The notes: a model not told the origin generated them from the sequence alone. Numbered from the stretch's first letter, positions 1-8,951 are shown. The stretch is 64,000 bases of DNA from CAVZMO01 sp963776195 (GCA_963776195.1 CAVZMO010000013.1:11800-75799), one strand, 5' to 3'. Program-made: numbers and translations.

Positions 1-185
1 AATAATTTGCAAGCTGCAGACCTCCTGATTGTTCGATGATTTGCGGTTGTAATAAGCACAATTATATCAATTTTTGATTCTGTTTGTTAGGAGGAAGTTA
101 TTGAGCGTGTGACTGCCACCTACAATTGTTCAGTTTGAAGAAATTCTGAAGATTAACAATTTCTGTTAGAAAGTTGTCATAATAG

Positions 186-1526
186 TTAAGATTTCTGCTT
201 ATACTTTTTCTGCTCATACATCAATTTGTCCCCGTGAGCCAGAAGTTCGTCAACAGAGCAAGGGTTTTCTGGGTCGTAGTAAGCTATACCTACACTTAAT
301 GATAGCTTGTAGCTGCGGTTTCCTTTTGCGTTGTGAACCTGAATGCTTTTTTGCAAACGAGTAGTAATTTCCTCGATGTTATCCCCAGTAGTTCCTACTG
401 GAATAACCACAAACTCGTCCCCTCCAATGCGAGCAATAATGTCGGACTCTCGATAATTCTTTTTGAGAATATTGGCGATATCGATTAACACTAAGTCGCC
501 TTCTTTGTGTCCCCATGTATCATTAATCTCCTTTAAATTATCTACATCTGAATAAAGAATGAACATTCCTGTCTTTTGCCTCTTGGATAGCTTTAACAAT
601 TGTTCAACTAAGGCAAAGAATCCTCGCCGGTTGTAAAGCCCTGTAAGTTCATCAGTAAGCGCTAGGGCTTTGAGTTTTTCCTCTATACTCTTGAGCTCAG
701 TGATGTCTTTAGAAATAACAGTTACAGATGTTATCGTTCCATCTGGTTTTTTAACTGGACTTAACGTCAGAAGAAAATATCTGCCGTCACTGAGGCTTTT
801 ATGTTCATGAATGATTGACTCGCCTGTACTAAATACCTTGCTGGCTTTTTCAACAAACCATTTTGTATCATCAGGCGAATGAAGATCGCTGTATGCGCAG
901 CCAAGATATTCATCGCCTGACAAGCCTAACCTTGATAGATGCTTTTTGTTTATGAATAGATACTTGTAATTCCCGTCTACTAAATATATGGAATCTTCTG
1001 TAGAATCAACTAAAGAATGATACCTCTCCTCACTCTCACGGATTGCCTCATCCGCCCGCTTGCGCTCGGTGATGTCACGGGCAATGCCAACGAGCCCTAC
1101 AATATTTCCTTTATCATCAAATCGAGGGACCTTTATAGCTTGGAACCAGTATTCTTTTCCGTCTGCGCCAGTCATATGCTTGACAATTTCTTTAGGCTTA
1201 CCTGTCGTGAAAACAAACTGGTCATCTTCAATATTTTTCTTAGCTTCTTCTTTATTTGGCATTATTTCATAGTCATTTTTTCCAATAATTTCCTCTTTTG
1301 ATAGTCCAAAGACCTCTAAGGTCATGTTGTTGATGATAACATAGCGGCTTTTCAAGTCTTTGAAAAAGATAGCATCATGAGCGGATTCAACCATAAATTG
1401 ATAACTTTTAATTTTTTCCTCCGCCTGCTTGCGCTCGGCCTTTGATGTTTCCAATTCAGTAACACTTTTGCGCAATTCTACCAATTCATTTATGAGTTGC
1501 TTTTTTGTTTTACTTTCGTCTTTCAT
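186..1526 (-). CDS. PAS-PAS-GGDEF diguanylate cyclase
   Basis: Predicted sensor that makes the second messenger cyclic di-GMP from two GTP. The 446-residue protein has a short N-terminal coiled coil (about 1-45), two PAS domains (about 45-155 and 165-275) and a C-terminal GGDEF domain (about 285-440). The catalytic motif is intact (RIGGDEFVV). An RESD lies five residues before it, matching the RxxD inhibitory site, so product inhibition is expected. There is no transmembrane segment, so it should be cytosolic and sense a diffusible ligand or redox state through PAS. It stands alone, with mobile-element debris downstream on the other strand. The family call is safe; the signal is unknown. Confidence 0.93.
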   Translation of the reverse strand: MKDESKTKKQLINELVELRKSVTELETSKAERKQAEEKIKSYQFMVESAHDAIFFKDLKSRYVIINNMTLEVFGLSKEEIIGKNDYEIMPNKEEAKKNIEDDQFVFTTGKPKEIVKHMTGADGKEYWFQAIKVPRFDDKGNIVGLVGIARDITERKRADEAIRESEERYHSLVDSTEDSIYLVDGNYKYLFINKKHLSRLGLSGDEYLGCAYSDLHSPDDTKWFVEKASKVFSTGESIIHEHKSLSDGRYFLLTLSPVKKPDGTITSVTVISKDITELKSIEEKLKALALTDELTGLYNRRGFFALVEQLLKLSKRQKTGMFILYSDVDNLKEINDTWGHKEGDLVLIDIANILKKNYRESDIIARIGGDEFVVIPVGTTGDNIEEITTRLQKSIQVHNAKGNRSYKLSLSVGIAYYDPENPCSVDELLAHGDKLMYEQKKYKQKS

Positions 1527-2024
1527 TTATATATTCCAAAACTGTTGATTACTGCTAAAAATATACAACATTTTAACAATTTTAGTTTTTGAGGATTTCA
1601 GGAAGTTATCGAGAGGGTGCCTTCCACCTGCTACTCTTGAATTTCCTCATGCCAGCATGACACTCGATTTCCCACAGAACTTCTCAGCAATATGTTTAAG
1701 GGTATCCCAGCGTGGGCGGTTTCGAAATGGTACTATTATCTCAGTGCCCCGGCAGCTCCGAAGATTGAACCAAGTCTGCCATGTATTGTTCATGTCCGAC
1801 TTGCTTCCTATTTCCTCGATGTCTAAAAGCGGATGAGATAGCGGCCCACGAGGTCACACATGGGCACGGTGGTAGTGACGATCAACTTGTCATTGATTTC
1901 CTTTTGCCTTACAATATTAGCAAGTACGCGAGAAGGGGGGTGAGCGGCAGGGACGAGAGCGTAGCAATTGAGTTTTGCAGCCCACGGTCATTGACCTGGC
2001 AAACAGGCTTAAGGGAGGTGTTGA
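1527..2024. other. Intergenic stretch without a convincing gene
   Basis: About 500 bases between the GGDEF gene and the next secreted protein. Short open frames exist on both strands but show no recognisable domain, signal peptide or ribosome binding site. The segment near 1597-1650 resembles the segment near 88-140 on the other side of the GGDEF gene, so part of it may be old repeat sequence. Confidence 0.4.
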
Positions 2025-2447
2025 ATGAAGAGAAGTTTATTTTTGGGTTTTTGTCTTGTCTTTGTCGTAACAATCTGTGTACTTGATGCGGAGGCGTGGA
2101 ACCCGAACGGTACATGGGTTAACCTCGATCAGGCAAGCGGTGAAACACAACGACTTGAGATCAGCTTTCCTGCAGTCCATGGTTTTGGACAGTGCACTCC
2201 CACTCCGTGCAACTGGGGTAATGCCTTATACACAACAAATTTAGGAGCGACACACGACTCAAGCAATTCTGCCAAAGATCAATACATGGCCGTGTGGATC
2301 TTCAGCTTCAAATGGACATTCGTCTATATTGCTCCTCATCCTGAGAACCCCAATTACATTATACTTACGACCTACGATGTGTACGATCTTTCAGGTGGCT
2401 CTGCAGCAGACAACAGAGTAACGATTGAGTACCTGAAGAAGCAATAG
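2025..2447 (+). CDS. Small secreted protein of unknown function
   Basis: A 140-residue protein with a clear signal peptide (about 1-24, ending DAEA|WNP). The mature part has one Cys pair (CTPTPC around residue 56) and many aromatic residues, suggesting a small beta-rich periplasmic or secreted fold. The start is supported by a strong ribosome binding site (gggaggtg) a few bases upstream. A good hairpin terminator follows at 2490-2527, so this is a monocistronic unit. I do not recognise the family. It sits between a GGDEF gene and mobile-element remnants and could be cargo of a lost element. Confidence 0.75.
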   Translation: MKRSLFLGFCLVFVVTICVLDAEAWNPNGTWVNLDQASGETQRLEISFPAVHGFGQCTPTPCNWGNALYTTNLGATHDSSNSAKDQYMAVWIFSFKWTFVYIAPHPENPNYIILTTYDVYDLSGGSAADNRVTIEYLKKQ

Positions 2448-2489
2448 TTCAAAACCAGACTAAGTCGGAAGTTACAGTTTCAGCAACTG

Positions 2490-2527
2490 GCCTCTCCAGA
2501 TGGGGAGCCGTGCCTGACTGGAGAGGC
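2490..2527 (+). terminator. Intrinsic terminator of the 2025-2447 gene
   Basis: The arms gcctctccag and ctggagaggc form a perfect 10-bp stem with an 18-base loop, followed by a short T-rich stretch (gatttta). It starts about 40 bases after the stop codon. Confidence 0.75.
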
Positions 2528-2818
2528 ATTCTGATTTTAAGCGAGACTCCTACGTATCTCACAGGAGTTTATAAGGGATGAATGCTCTCTGTGAGGAAAT
2601 CAAGCGCCTTGAATACCTGGTAATCGATGATCAAGACAATCGGTATGATATTTGTGAAAACTGCAAGAAAAAAGTAGCAGAAACTATGCATTTTGATTAT
2701 ATCTTTAGAATAGATGCATATTACCATTGATATTGAAACATGAAGAGTAATTTTATAGGTTCTCACGTTATCAGCTTGCTCAATGAAAAGGGTGAACATT
2801 TCAAAGTCTAATCTGCTA

Positions 2819-2925
2819 TACTAATCCGGTCATTAGTAGTCTCACATACGATGCTCATAACATGACTTTTTTAAAGGCTTTTCGTGGACTGTCATATGGC
2901 TTTACTTATGACCTCCTTAGTAACT
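2819..2925 (+). pseudogene. Relic of a group II intron reverse transcriptase
   Basis: This 107-base segment matches the reverse complement of 21058-21164, inside the reverse transcriptase of the intact intron, with a single mismatch. In frame it reads the maturase-domain stretch beginning NPVISSLTYDAHNM and then breaks off. Sequence on both sides is unrelated to the intron. It is a fragment left by recombination or deletion, not a functional gene. Confidence 0.9.
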
Positions 2926-3077
2926 CTGTTTACTAAGTCGTTTGCACACTTCAGGAAGTAATTAACGTAAACAAAGCCTTGATGTTTATTTACTCTCCCT
3001 TGGTGGACAAGTGGTGGATTAATTCTTCAAGTCCAATTCAATCAGCGGGAATAGATGCTGTAACTTATTGATTTTTA

Positions 3078-3122
3078 TGGTGGAGCTGATCGGGATCGAA
3101 CCGACGACTTCTTGAATGCCAT
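3078..3122 (-). pseudogene. 3' half of tRNA-Ala(GGC), probable attachment-site relic
   Basis: On the minus strand this reads as the 3' half of a tRNA. From the anticodon loop (GGC at positions 34-36) it continues through the 3' anticodon stem, variable region, a perfect T arm (GTCGG / loop TTCGATC / CCGAT), the 3' acceptor strand and an encoded CCA. The 5' half is missing: upstream of the anticodon loop the sequence no longer pairs with the anticodon stem. Breaks at the anticodon loop are typical crossover points of tyrosine integrases. No integrase lies next to it, so this is read as the scar of an old insertion or deletion. Confidence 0.8.
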
Positions 3123-3123
3123 G

Positions 3124-3242
3124 TATGCTCTGATCAACAAACTTACCTTTCATATCTTTGCAAATCCTTACCAATACTTGCGTGGTGAAAAGACCTTGTC
3201 CCGTTCTGTAGTTGAAGTAAGAAGGACCCTGTTAGCCATATC
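3124..3242 (+). other. Short coding-like fragment, unrecognised
   Basis: An open frame of about 39 codons (starting MYALINKLTFHIF, ending RRTLLAIS) begins exactly where the tRNA-Ala fragment breaks off and ends just before the inverted IS256-type remnant. It has the look of the C-terminal end of a transposase, but I cannot assign a family. The frame stays open back into the tRNA fragment, which is coincidental. Confidence 0.3.
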
Positions 3243-4010
3243 CTAAGCAGCGACCTCCTTTCTGTCAATTGATTTATTATGGAGAACAGCGAGGAGTTGC
3301 GGGATTTCCTTGTAACCCTTCACCCGCCTGAACTTGCTCTCCGCCCTTAAGAGAGCAGTTACCGCCCATCTTTGCACCATGTCTCCCTTCCTCCATCGTT
3401 TTACTCTGCCGGTTATCGTCCTCGTGATTGAAAAGCATGACTCAATCGGATTTGTACTGGCAAGGGTTTTCCTCAGGAGACCGTTAACCCTCAACCGGTG
3501 TACCGTGAGTGTTTCCTCCAATCCTTCAGCCAGACTTCTTGCCGCACTGGGATTGAGCCTTTCAAGATATCTGACCGTCAGTTCCAACGATTTCTTCGCA
3601 TCTTCGTAATTCACCATATTGTAGGCTGCACGGATTCGCGCATCTATGGTTGTCTGATGCTCCGGGGAAAGGTGCGCTTTTACGTTCCTCCGTTTGTGTT
3701 GCTGGCACCGCTGTACCTCTACATCTTTGCCAAACATCCTTGTCACAGCCGACCGTAATGCCTTTGATCCATCCAGGACAAAGAGATAGTCCTTGCCTGT
3801 ATCAAGTCCGCGTCTCTGCAGATCCTCAAGAAGATTCCCGCAGATTGCCGCATTCTCCGTCGCACCTTGCCATAGTCCCAGTATTTGTTTATGACCCGTT
3901 ATATCTATCCCGAGTGCTACGATTAGATGTTCCCCTTTAAACTCTATCCCGTCTATAAATATCGCGCACAGATTAAACCCTGAAAGTGAACGCTCCAAAA
4001 ACTCCCGCAT
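3243..4010 (-). pseudogene. IS256-family transposase, 5'-truncated
   Basis: C-terminal two thirds of a mutator-type (IS256) transposase. The DDE catalytic core is recognisable: IFIDGIEFKG, FVLDGSKAL and the C-terminal SxTNPIES-like stretch (LASTNPIES). The frame continues upstream of the first ATG to about 4061 with family-like residues (ISRHFVQA), then loses similarity. The usual 100-130 N-terminal residues are missing, so it should be inactive. It belongs to a different IS256 subgroup from the complete copy at 24401-25624. No terminal repeats or target duplication were found. Confidence 0.85.
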
Positions 4011-4325
4011 CTGCGCTGCTGTCGCCTGGACAAAATGCCGACTTATATTTGTTAATAATACTTTTATCGTTACTTGTAATATGATGATTCTGCAATCAGA
4101 CGAAGTTCAATATTCAAGGTAATAGTTTATAGATGGTATTAGCACAAATGTGAGGGTAGGCGCCTGTGTCCGTTGGACTGAAGTAAGGAGAACTTATGGC
4201 TACCTACGCGCAGCAAGCTTATAAATAAAAGACAAAACTCGACGGTTCTTTCGTTGTGCCTATTTCTACAGGCATTCCTCACAGTTGCATTTTTTTGAAA
4301 CGCGTTTGTAAGTAGGTGAAGCCAC

Positions 4326-5138
4326 GTGCGACAAGAAGTCGCATAAGTAATTGTTTCAAATAGCAGAGTATCGTTATTAGGAAACCCTCTATTCCGTTAG
4401 GGGTAGCCTACTGCCCTGAATAAAGTGCGGGCAGGAAAAGGATAACCTGACCGCAAAGGTCTAATCAAAGCCGTGAGGTAATGATATATCTGCCAGCATC
4501 AAGGCGGATAAGGTGTCGGGCTTGATGGTAGGAGCAACATATGTGAACTGCTGATAAACTTCGTCAACCTAGACAAGCCAAAGATGCTGAAAGGCTTGGA
4601 CCAAAAGGTACATAGCCGGTTAATCTCTTTTTGTTTGGGGTTACACGGACATAATGGCTATCGGAGGAGAGGCAGGGTCTAACCCATTAGTGTTACTTAT
4701 GCGGAACTTGGTAAACCCATATCTCTCCCGCAAGGGAAAGCGACCCGCAAGGGAAGCCGATGGGGGTGTGGGTAGAGGAGAGTGGAAAAAGCGAATGCTG
4801 GTCTGTAACGGGCCGGATAAGGATTGAGTGAAAACGACATCATCCTATGTGAAAGCAGGCAGACTTCCACTTGGTCTTTCTTTACAGGAGAGTTCACCGA
4901 ACCTTCGAAGGAGGGAAAGCAAAGGAATACAGGACTTCACTGTATGTGCATCCTCCTACGGATAACGTAAGAAGGCTGTGAATGGGTATTGTAAAGGCTG
5001 AACAACGGCCACATGTTGGAAGTTGTTCAGCTGGGTTGCTTAAAGGCAGCCTCAGAAAGGCTTGAGCCGTGTGTCGGGAAACTGACAAGCACGGTTCTTA
5101 TGGGGCTGGGGTTCAGCAATGAACCCTGGCTACCTGAC
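4326..5138 (+). ncRNA. Group II intron RNA without an encoded protein
   Basis: The segment begins with the group II 5' consensus GTGCGAC and ends with a domain V / domain VI pair. Domain V (5064-5097) is the 34-nucleotide hairpin starting GAGCCGTG, capped by a GAAA tetraloop and closing with CACGGTTC. Domain VI follows (stem gggttc/gaaccc) and the intron probably ends at ctacctgac near 5138. No reverse transcriptase frame is present in domain IV, so at about 810 nucleotides it is an ORF-less intron that would need a maturase supplied in trans. It lies on the opposite strand, 12 bases beyond the stop codon of the 5150-5947 gene. The stretch 4062-4325 before it holds nothing I can assign. Confidence 0.85.
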
Positions 5139-5149
5139 CACCCTGAGAG

Positions 5150-5947
5150 CTATTCACCATTTCCAAGATCGAGAACCTCGATTTTTTTGCTCCTTGTAAG
5201 TTTTTTCAAATGATACTCAAGACTTCTCGCTTCTCCGGCATTTCTGCAGGTTATGGTTTTAACCAGCTCAAAGGGCCTCCATGATCTTACAAATTTACTC
5301 CCCCTTCCCCGCTCATGTTCTGCAAGTCTGCTGTCAAGATTATTTGTAAGGCCGATATAAAAAGAATTATTGCTGCATTTGAGCACGTAGACGCACCAGT
5401 TTTCATTATGCACTTTATCCGCAGGGTCTTTTGCTGCTTCTACAAACTCCTCCATCCACAGTCTTAACGCTTTCCTGACTTTTTTGTCTACAAATGAGAA
5501 AATACGGTGAACGCTGTCGTGGGGACGGGATGGGGAATGCCCTTCCACCTTGATGACCTCAAAACCTAATTCGTCGTGGAATGCGTAAAATGCGCGATAG
5601 AGAGGGGAGTTCCTTAACGGGCGATTTGTCCTTTTAGAAAGGAAGCCGCCGGCAAGCAGGCCGGGTCTTCTTTTCAGGAGACCCGAAACGCACTGGGAAT
5701 CGGAATACAGGTATAGTTTCCCAGGTTCGAGAATCTTTGATCCCTTTCGATACTCTTCAAGTGCCCATAAGACTGTTTGGATTTCGAGTTTCGTCGAAGA
5801 AGTGTCTTCAAATCTTCGCACCTTTAACCGGGCGACTACTTCGGATCTTTCAATACGTAATGAAGCAGGAAGGGCAAGATAGGCACCAACACCAAGCTTA
5901 AGCTCGGGATTCAGGCTCACATCGGTAAAGAGCGCGATCTCGTTCAT
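5150..5947 (-). CDS. RNase H-like domain fused to a GIY-YIG nuclease domain
   Basis: A 265-residue two-domain protein. Residues 1-150 look like a type 1 RNase H fold: FTDVS (first Asp), TKLEIQTVLWAL (Glu), LYSDSQC (second Asp) and a distal HDSVHRI region. Residues 182-262 are a compact GIY-YIG domain of the UPF0213 type (CVYVLKCSNNSFYIGLT, then LAEHERG and ARSLEYHLKKL). RNase H cleaves RNA in RNA-DNA hybrids, and single-domain UPF0213 proteins are predicted DNA nucleases; the joint role is unknown. The gene is monocistronic with a weak ribosome binding site. The fusion is uninterrupted in one frame, so it is not a frameshift product. Confidence 0.85.
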   Translation of the reverse strand: MNEIALFTDVSLNPELKLGVGAYLALPASLRIERSEVVARLKVRRFEDTSSTKLEIQTVLWALEEYRKGSKILEPGKLYLYSDSQCVSGLLKRRPGLLAGGFLSKRTNRPLRNSPLYRAFYAFHDELGFEVIKVEGHSPSRPHDSVHRIFSFVDKKVRKALRLWMEEFVEAAKDPADKVHNENWCVYVLKCSNNSFYIGLTNNLDSRLAEHERGRGSKFVRSWRPFELVKTITCRNAGEARSLEYHLKKLTRSKKIEVLDLGNGE

Positions 5948-6098
5948 AAATCGATCTTAAGCGTCACCGCGATAAAGCTCAACAGCAGAAAAAAGCCTGT
6001 TTGCATTAACTATTTTACACCAGAACCGGCAATGTCAAAAGAAGGCGTAGTGTGCGGTCTTATTGACAATCCCTGCTAAGATTGATAAATTTAAAACA

Positions 6099-6449
6099 AT
6101 GCGAAGAAACTTCTATTTTGCGGTTCTAATTATATTGGTAATTTTTGCTTTCTTGTCAGAGCCTTTGTCTGCGGTGATGAAAGACACTTGCAGCAAAAAG
6201 GGAATAGTGATCAGAAATCTGACGATGCTTGACCTTTGGTATAAAAAGAATAATGGCGCTTGTACGATATGGACTCATAATCACCTGTTCACAATCAAAC
6301 CGAAAGACAAAATAGAGATATTTTCAGATCTTGTCTGTGAGACACTATATTGCACCGATAACCCGACGTATAAAGATTACAAGTCTCTTGATATCGATGG
6401 TAACTGCCGTGTCAGAATTCTGCCGGATTGTAACCTTTCAGATATGTAA
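6099..6449 (+). CDS. Small secreted hypothetical protein
   Basis: About 116 residues if translation starts at MRRNFYF; an upstream ATG at 6063 is in frame but would put charged residues ahead of the signal peptide. A signal peptide or N-terminal anchor (about 4-25) is followed by a mature domain with several cysteines (CSKKG, CTIW, CETLYC, CRVRILPDC), suggesting disulfides in the periplasm. No family is recognised. It precedes another small secreted protein 100 bases downstream in the same orientation. Confidence 0.55.
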   Translation: MRRNFYFAVLIILVIFAFLSEPLSAVMKDTCSKKGIVIRNLTMLDLWYKKNNGACTIWTHNHLFTIKPKDKIEIFSDLVCETLYCTDNPTYKDYKSLDIDGNCRVRILPDCNLSDM

Positions 6450-6549
6450 AGCCGGTCACTCCCTTTTGTTACGGATATATCTCGGCCTCTGTGAAAAACG
6501 AGCTTGTCAATAGCACCGGTGGTGTTTATAATTATCAGTTAGGGCGCAA

Positions 6550-6960
6550 ATGACAAAAGGTTTATTGATAGTAACGCTTCTCAGTCTATGCTCGCTCTTT
6601 CCGTCAATCTCGGCAGCAGGGGGCAACTGGGTATTCGTTGAGAAAAGCAGAGACGGAAATATATCGGCATTCATAGATAGGGAAAGCATAATCCAGCTTT
6701 CCGAGGATATCGTTAAATCCTGTCAGAAATTTTTGTATGTAAAACCGGTATTTCTCAATCATCAAAAAAAACCTGTGAGTGCGGCTGTCGCCTGCCGGGA
6801 ATGGGATTGCGACGAAGCAAAATATAATAATCTGCAGTTGACTTTTTATTATGCCGACGGCACAAAGAAGACAGAAACCTATCGATATGCATTATGGCAG
6901 TATGTAAAACATAGCTCACCTGAAGGCGATTTGTTTGAGTACGTATGCACGTCAGATTAG
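6550..6960 (+). CDS. Secreted protein resembling the surface-adhesin E domain
   Basis: A 136-residue protein with a typical signal peptide (MTKGLLIVTLL... ending SISAAG). The mature part begins NWVFVEKSRDGNISAFIDRE, then has several cysteines and a YADGTKKT turn. The pattern of a short beta-rich domain starting W-x-x-V followed by D-x-x-S/T and paired cysteines resembles the surface-adhesin E family known from small secreted proteins of Gram-negative bacteria. That match is from memory of the pattern and is tentative. It probably forms a small operon with the preceding secreted gene. Confidence 0.6.
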   Translation: MTKGLLIVTLLSLCSLFPSISAAGGNWVFVEKSRDGNISAFIDRESIIQLSEDIVKSCQKFLYVKPVFLNHQKKPVSAAVACREWDCDEAKYNNLQLTFYYADGTKKTETYRYALWQYVKHSSPEGDLFEYVCTSD

Positions 6961-7066
6961 ACGGGGTATTTTCTCTGCCTTCGGATCTGTTTCGGTCTAA
7001 AGAATCTCTTGAAAGCTCGAAGGCTGGAATAGGATGCTTCACCGAACAATTTCCTTCCGGACTTGC

Positions 7067-7912
7067 CTATGAACGAAAGCACAGTTCATCGGCCTCTCTC
7101 TTGAGAACTTGAGCAATGTATGCATCGAGACCGCTTCTTCTTATGAAAGTTTTTTCGTCCAAATCGGCAATATCTTTGGCCAATATAATATCATTACGGA
7201 AAAGAGTCTCAAGGGAATTCTTTTTTACTGCAGAAAGGATTGTTACGGGATAAAGACCCTTGGTTTCTATCATGTTCTCCAGGCTGTCCTTTTCGGGATA
7301 TTTCCAACTCACGATCTTGAGTCCTACACATTCGGCGTATTTAATTGCATCTGTTGTACACCGCGTGTTGGTCACGAGCCACCCCTGCTGCACCGAAAGA
7401 TTATTCTCAGGCATTAGGTCATAAGCCTTTTTAATGTCTGCGAATCTTGAATGAACATAGAGCGCTATCTTCACATCGGTGGGATTTCCCCCGCTGCTGT
7501 GATATTTGCACTCTATGACGGATCCTTTGTGCTCCTTCCTCGCAAAAATGTCGACTTCGTGCGAGACGCAATGCCCGGATAAAATCCGGTCTACTTCAAC
7601 AGAATATCCGTACGCCACAAGTACCTTTGCGAAGAACTTTTCGAATTGATAGCCGGCAGGACCGAGGGCATAGATCGCTTTTTTGATGGAATACCTCATG
7701 TCCGAAACGCGGTTAAACTGTCTCAGCAATCTCTTTGCCATCTTGAAGATATGTTTTGTATGGGTGGCTGGGGTAATCTGTGCTTTGACCTTTTGGGCTA
7801 TATCCAGGGCAACATCCTCTGACGCCCCCGATCGGATGAGGGAGCCGACAAGCTTCTGTATATCGAATTCCTCAGACCGTCCTGATGCCTTAATTATCGT
7901 GAGTGCCATCAA
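7067..7912 (-). CDS. ATP-cone protein with a PD-(D/E)XK nuclease-like domain
   Basis: 281 residues. Residues 3-90 form an ATP-cone (TIIKASGRSEEFDIQKLVGSLIRSG..., ending SDMRYSIKKAIYALGP), the nucleotide-sensing module best known from ribonucleotide reductase and NrdR. Residues 95-210 look like a restriction-endonuclease fold with the core motif HEVDIFA...SVIECKYH, supplying the D and ExK of the active site. The remainder is helical. This arrangement suggests a nuclease gated by ATP/dATP, but the substrate is unknown. No methylase or specificity subunit is adjacent, so it is not part of an obvious restriction-modification operon. Confidence 0.75.
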   Translation of the reverse strand: MMALTIIKASGRSEEFDIQKLVGSLIRSGASEDVALDIAQKVKAQITPATHTKHIFKMAKRLLRQFNRVSDMRYSIKKAIYALGPAGYQFEKFFAKVLVAYGYSVEVDRILSGHCVSHEVDIFARKEHKGSVIECKYHSSGGNPTDVKIALYVHSRFADIKKAYDLMPENNLSVQQGWLVTNTRCTTDAIKYAECVGLKIVSWKYPEKDSLENMIETKGLYPVTILSAVKKNSLETLFRNDIILAKDIADLDEKTFIRRSGLDAYIAQVLKREADELCFRS

Positions 7913-8009
7913 ATAATTGTATGAAACATCGCAATGCAGACTCCTGGAATTTCCTTCCCTTCATTTCTTCAGAACCATGACATTTATCTCTATGTTACTA
8001 TAATAATTA

Positions 8010-8903
8010 ATGGATATGCATGACCATAATCACAATGGAAAGAATATCGGATGGGTTATCCTATTTAATGTAGCCATCACTGTTACCGAATATATCGGCG
8101 GCACGCTTTCCGGAAGCCTGGCCCTTATATCTGATGCCGGACATAATTTTTCCGATGTCCTCTCGTTGATATTAAGTTACTTCGGAGAATATTTCTCCCG
8201 CAAGAAAGCAACAAAGAAGCATTCCTTCGGATTCAAACGGACAGAGGTTGCCGCCGCTTTTCTTAATGCAATTTCCTTAACCGGGCTCGGTCTCATTATT
8301 ATCGGCGAGGCCATAAGAAGATTTTCGCAACAGAAAGAAATCTCCTTAGGTATCATGCTCCTTGTCGCAGTGGTCGGATTGGCCGGAAACCTGTTTTCGG
8401 TCGTGGTTTTAAGGAGAAGCAAGGACAAGAACTTAAATATCAGGGCTGCCTATCTCCATCTTTTTTATGACGCCCTTTCTTCTTTTTTTGTTATTATCGC
8501 TTCTATAGCAATAGCTGTTACCCATTGGTTCGCATTTGACCTTATTGCCAGCTTGGTAATAGCACTTCTCATGATATGGAGCGGGTTGGGCGTTCTCAAG
8601 GACGCCCTTCATATCTTCATGCAGGGAGTTCCGAAAGAAATTGATTTTGACGAAGTCCTCAATGCCATCGGGTCGGTGGTAGGGATCGAGAGTATTCACG
8701 ATCTGCATATCTGGTCGGTAAGCTCGGAACATATTTTCTTATCCTGTCATGTTTGTGTCTCCAAAGAAAAGCATTCAAGTGAGATTAATGAACTTGTTCA
8801 GAAAATAAATGTGCTTTTAGAGGAGCGATACAACATTACCCATTCTGCGATTCAGTTTGAATATGCCGGCGTGTGTCAGAATGGCGCCGTTTGCTGCAAA
8901 TAG
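8010..8903 (+). CDS. Cation diffusion facilitator (CzcD-type metal/H+ antiporter)
   Basis: A 297-residue inner-membrane exporter of divalent cations (Zn, Co, Ni or Cd), probably exchanging for protons. It starts with a short histidine-rich leader (MDMHDHNHNGK), has six predicted membrane helices, the helix II site SDAGHNFSD and a helix V site FYDALSS, and a cytoplasmic C-terminal domain from about 205 with LHIWSVSSEH. No strong ribosome binding site is visible. The gene ends shortly before a hairpin shared with the convergent FecR gene. It is physically separate from the metal island at 45-63 kb but would act in the opposite direction. Confidence 0.92.
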   Translation: MDMHDHNHNGKNIGWVILFNVAITVTEYIGGTLSGSLALISDAGHNFSDVLSLILSYFGEYFSRKKATKKHSFGFKRTEVAAAFLNAISLTGLGLIIIGEAIRRFSQQKEISLGIMLLVAVVGLAGNLFSVVVLRRSKDKNLNIRAAYLHLFYDALSSFFVIIASIAIAVTHWFAFDLIASLVIALLMIWSGLGVLKDALHIFMQGVPKEIDFDEVLNAIGSVVGIESIHDLHIWSVSSEHIFLSCHVCVSKEKHSSEINELVQKINVLLEERYNITHSAIQFEYAGVCQNGAVCCK

Positions 8904-8951
8904 GAGAGGCTTAAAATTCATTTGCCCCAACTGCATTTGATAAAAGGCATA

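Noticed and set aside
3060..3123. Apparent protein GGADRDRTDDFLNAM in the plus strand
   Set aside because: This is the well-known translation of the antisense of a tRNA-Ala 3' half and not a real peptide.
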